DNA of 64,000 nucleotides from JAGFIY01 sp964499285 (lineage in GTDB: Bacteria; Bacteroidota; Ignavibacteria; Ignavibacteriales; Melioribacteraceae), in assembly GCA_964499285.1 (NCBI GenBank), contig CAZCLA010000014.1, forward strand, positions 11,102-75,101, written 5' to 3'. The notes below the pieces were generated by a model. That model did no database searches. It was not told the origin of the DNA and saw only the letters and a program-made list of their open reading frames with translations. Shown here piece after piece: positions 62,484 to 64,000 of the stretch (within the stretch, counting starts at the first letter, position 1; each line of letters starts with the position of its first letter). The position numbers and the translations under genes are program-made.

Positions 62484-62513
62484 AATTAATGTTGCAAAAC
62501 CGCAACATTAATT
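62484..62513. promoter_or_regulatory. Perfect long palindrome in a divergent promoter region
   Basis: 12-base arms AATTAATGTTGC (62484-62495) and GCAACATTAATT (62502-62513) around AAAACC. The core TGTTGC-N6-GCAACA has the architecture of a dimeric regulator site (CRP/FNR-like spacing). It lies 110 bases before the Lon-like gene and 24 bases before the small membrane protein gene. T5 follows on the plus strand, but no upstream plus-strand gene needs a terminator. Confidence 0.65.
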
Positions 62514-62537
62514 GTTTTTGATTTATTTGAGGGTATT

Positions 62538-62786
62538 ATGCAAAAATTAAAGTTATTTTTAATTCTACCTTTAAGGGATGGGTTAATCGGATTTGCAGCT
62601 TTTATCATTATAATTTTATTAATTAGGTTGATTACCGACGCTATTTTTGCAAACGAAGCTGCATTTGATCAGACAAGTGATTTGATATTTATTTCTTCCA
62701 TTGGATTTCTATTGACATTCACTATCCGATTTGTGACTAATATCCAAAATGAGGAAGAAAATAATTCCGATTCAAAATCCGAATAA
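62538..62786 (+). CDS. Small membrane protein
   Basis: An 82-residue protein with two predicted membrane helices (GLIGFAAFIIIILLIRLITD and DLIFISSIGFLLTFTIRFVT) and an acidic C-terminal tail (EEENNSDSKSE). No family recognised. The start is supported by TGAGGG 9 bases upstream. It is divergent from the Lon-like operon and shares the palindrome-containing spacer, so it could be co-regulated with it. Confidence 0.65.
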   Translation: MQKLKLFLILPLRDGLIGFAAFIIIILLIRLITDAIFANEAAFDQTSDLIFISSIGFLLTFTIRFVTNIQNEEENNSDSKSE

Positions 62787-62816
62787 ATTGATTTCTTAAA
62801 ATTTAATCCGGATTTT
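62774..62816. terminator. Weak inverted repeat at the converging gene ends
   Basis: AAAATCCG (62774-62781) can pair with CGGATTTT (62809-62816) across a 27-base loop. It includes the stop regions of both converging genes. Stem is short, so a terminator role is uncertain. Confidence 0.3.
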
Positions 62817-63243
62817 AACTAAGAAGGAACCTAACTATTCGGTTCTTCGATTTAATTTTTGTTTTTAGAAGTGAATGCAGACTGTACTTTCCTGGTCCGG
62901 TTATAAATAACAATATATAACTCACTAAATACATGAGCGCTTTTTCCTTGCCGCCGAACGGATCATCGGCATGATAAATTACACCGGCGACAAACATTGT
63001 AATTATTAGTGAGATAGAGCTGAATCTTGTAAAAAGTCCAAGTATAATTAAACCCGCCGCAAAAAATTCTGCAAACACTGCGAGAGCAAGACTAAACTGC
63101 TGCCCAATACCAAATGGATCAAAAAATTTTATTTCATTGCCCGAAATTAGCCTGTTAAATTTTCCAAGCCCATGCCCGAACAACATAAACGAACTGATCG
63201 TAACTCGAAAAATCAGTAATGCGAAATCGTTTAATTTTGTCAA
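62815..63243 (-). CDS. DoxX-family membrane protein
   Basis: A 142-residue protein with four membrane segments. FRVTISSFMLFGHGLGKFNRL (about 12-32) is the DoxX hallmark, followed by LALAVFAEFFAAGLIILGLFTRFSS and the C-terminal LMYLVSYILLFITGPGKYSLH. Family roles include quinone-linked oxidoreduction or redox stress; the function here is unknown. The start is TTG at 63243, preceded by AGGTGG, with no in-frame ATG before the first conserved segment. Confidence 0.87.
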   Translation of the reverse strand: MTKLNDFALLIFRVTISSFMLFGHGLGKFNRLISGNEIKFFDPFGIGQQFSLALAVFAEFFAAGLIILGLFTRFSSISLIITMFVAGVIYHADDPFGGKEKALMYLVSYILLFITGPGKYSLHSLLKTKIKSKNRIVRFLLS

Positions 63244-63355
63244 TTTTCCACCTAAAAATTCATTTGTGATAAATTACCGTCTATATAAAACTTAAATGGC
63301 GTAAAGTTTCAAGTTTTCCAAAAAAGTTCTTCGGTGTGTCCAACTTTACTCGGTT

Positions 63356-64000
63356 TCAGATTGAGGAGAGTAATTCTCTGTTTTCTCTGTGTAATTTGAA
63401 AATGAGTTCGCCGAAGAGAGTATTTGCCCAAGCAAACCAGCTTCTAGTATAATCTGAAGGATCATCGATGTTAAATGATTCGTGCATAAAGCCGGTTCCA
63501 GCATGTGTACTTAATAATGTTTTAATGGCTTCTACCGTTTCCGATTCATCTTGGGATGTTATGGCACGCATTATGATTGATAGATGCCAAACCTTATTTA
63601 CTCCGACATGAGGACTTCCTATTCCCTCTCCGAATTTTCCTTTAAAAAACCAAGGATTATTTTTACGGAAAAGAAATTCTCTTGTCCGAACATAAATCGG
63701 ATTATCCGATTTCATCGCATCCAGATAAGGAAGTGAGAGAAGACTCGGAATATTTGCATCATCCATAAAGATTCTATTTCCGAAACCATCAACCTCGTAA
63801 GCCAAGATTTTTCCGAATTCGAGATGATCGAATAACGCAAAATTATTGAGTGCTCCTTCAACTTCATCAGCAAGTCGCAATGCTTTTTGAGAAATATCCG
63901 TTTCATTTTTTATTTCACTAAGCATTTCATTCATTTGCCGGAGCGATACGACCGCGAAATAATTTGAGGGCACAAGAAAGGGAAAATACGTTGCATCATC
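63356..64000 (-). CDS. Glycoside hydrolase family 125 (exo-alpha-1,6-mannosidase type), N-terminus beyond window
   Basis: The C-terminal 214 codons of a GH125-type (alpha/alpha)6 glycosidase. The frame stays open to the window end (ATYFPFLVPSNYFAVVSLRQ). Typical motifs: FMDDANIPSLLSLPYLD, FGEGIGSPHVG, VWHLSIIMRAITS, TGFMHESFNIDDPSDYTRSWFAWANTLFGELI. The family removes alpha-1,6-linked mannose. The glutamate in MHESF is a candidate catalytic base; the partner acid lies further upstream or in GEGIGSP. Confidence 0.88.
   Translation of the reverse strand, partial: DDATYFPFLVPSNYFAVVSLRQMNEMLSEIKNETDISQKALRLADEVEGALNNFALFDHLEFGKILAYEVDGFGNRIFMDDANIPSLLSLPYLDAMKSDNPIYVRTREFLFRKNNPWFFKGKFGEGIGSPHVGVNKVWHLSIIMRAITSQDESETVEAIKTLLSTHAGTGFMHESFNIDDPSDYTRSWFAWANTLFGELIFKLHRENRELLSSI

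Overview
The window is AT-rich DNA from a bacterium of the Bacteroidota/Chlorobiota (FCB) group. An Ignavibacteria-like lineage is the best guess. Pointers to that group are a TonB-dependent receptor with a carboxypeptidase-like N-terminal domain, ASPIC/UnbV and FG-GAP repeat proteins, PEGA/propeller lipoproteins, a DUF4295-like 54-residue protein and a YwqK/MORN repeat protein. Against Bacteroidia proper, many genes carry good Shine-Dalgarno sites (GGAGGT before the genes at 19083, 22430 and 42169; AGGAG-type at 17519 and 51522). No rRNA, tRNA, CRISPR array, intact insertion sequence or prophage was seen. Four assembly gaps of exactly 100 N interrupt the sequence (36220, 40263, 42065, 61359).

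Layout. 1-3.6 kb: tryptophanase, a DUF4905-like protein, then an overlapping AMMECR1/MEMO pair. 3.7-9.4 kb (mostly minus): Prc-type periplasmic protease, MmcQ/YjbR protein, an unknown protein, an AlkD-like repair protein, a DUF6544-like protein and an SdiA-regulated lipoprotein. 9.6-17.4 kb (plus): Trm112-like protein, FAD-linked dehydrogenase, TPR protein and ClpX (the last three translationally coupled), a GATase-like exported protein, FAH-family enzyme, FmdB-type zinc ribbon, rhodanese lipoprotein and the DUF4295-like protein. 17.5-28 kb: KamA-like radical SAM protein, YitT, DUF4139, a TetR regulator with a palindromic operator facing a secreted protein, a VOC protein flanked by gene fragments, a TatD-radical SAM fusion, PBP4, PrmA and MarR.

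28.2-36.6 kb is an almost complete menaquinone operon, menF-menD-menH-menB-menA-menC-menE, with overlapping or tightly spaced genes. A convergent hotdog thioesterase (MenI candidate) lies across a gap. Together they would turn chorismate into demethylmenaquinone; only the final methylase (MenG/UbiE) is not in the window. 36.7-42 kb holds a MORN repeat protein, a saccharopine-dehydrogenase-like protein, MarR plus YceI, and a PEGA/propeller lipoprotein. 42.3-48.6 kb holds three PAS-type histidine kinases with no response regulator; one has a degenerate receiver and another a Cys-rich PAS domain. 48.6-58.9 kb is mainly envelope functions: YdjM-like membrane protein, M3 peptidase, Na+/H+-type antiporter, FG-GAP/UnbV protein, beta-barrel protein and TonB receptor with a small partner.

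59.0-62.4 kb (minus) is the least explained part. It encodes an ATPase-less Lon-type (S16) peptidase domain, an FG-GAP-like segment that may belong to the same gene across a gap, a 329-residue protein with faint sigma-factor-like layout, and a 179-residue protein whose N-terminus resembles an anti-sigma helical domain without zinc ligands. A perfect 12-bp-arm palindrome sits in the divergent promoter region of this operon. I regard it as the best candidate for an undescribed system. The window ends with a small membrane protein, a DoxX protein and the C-terminal part of a GH125 glycosidase.
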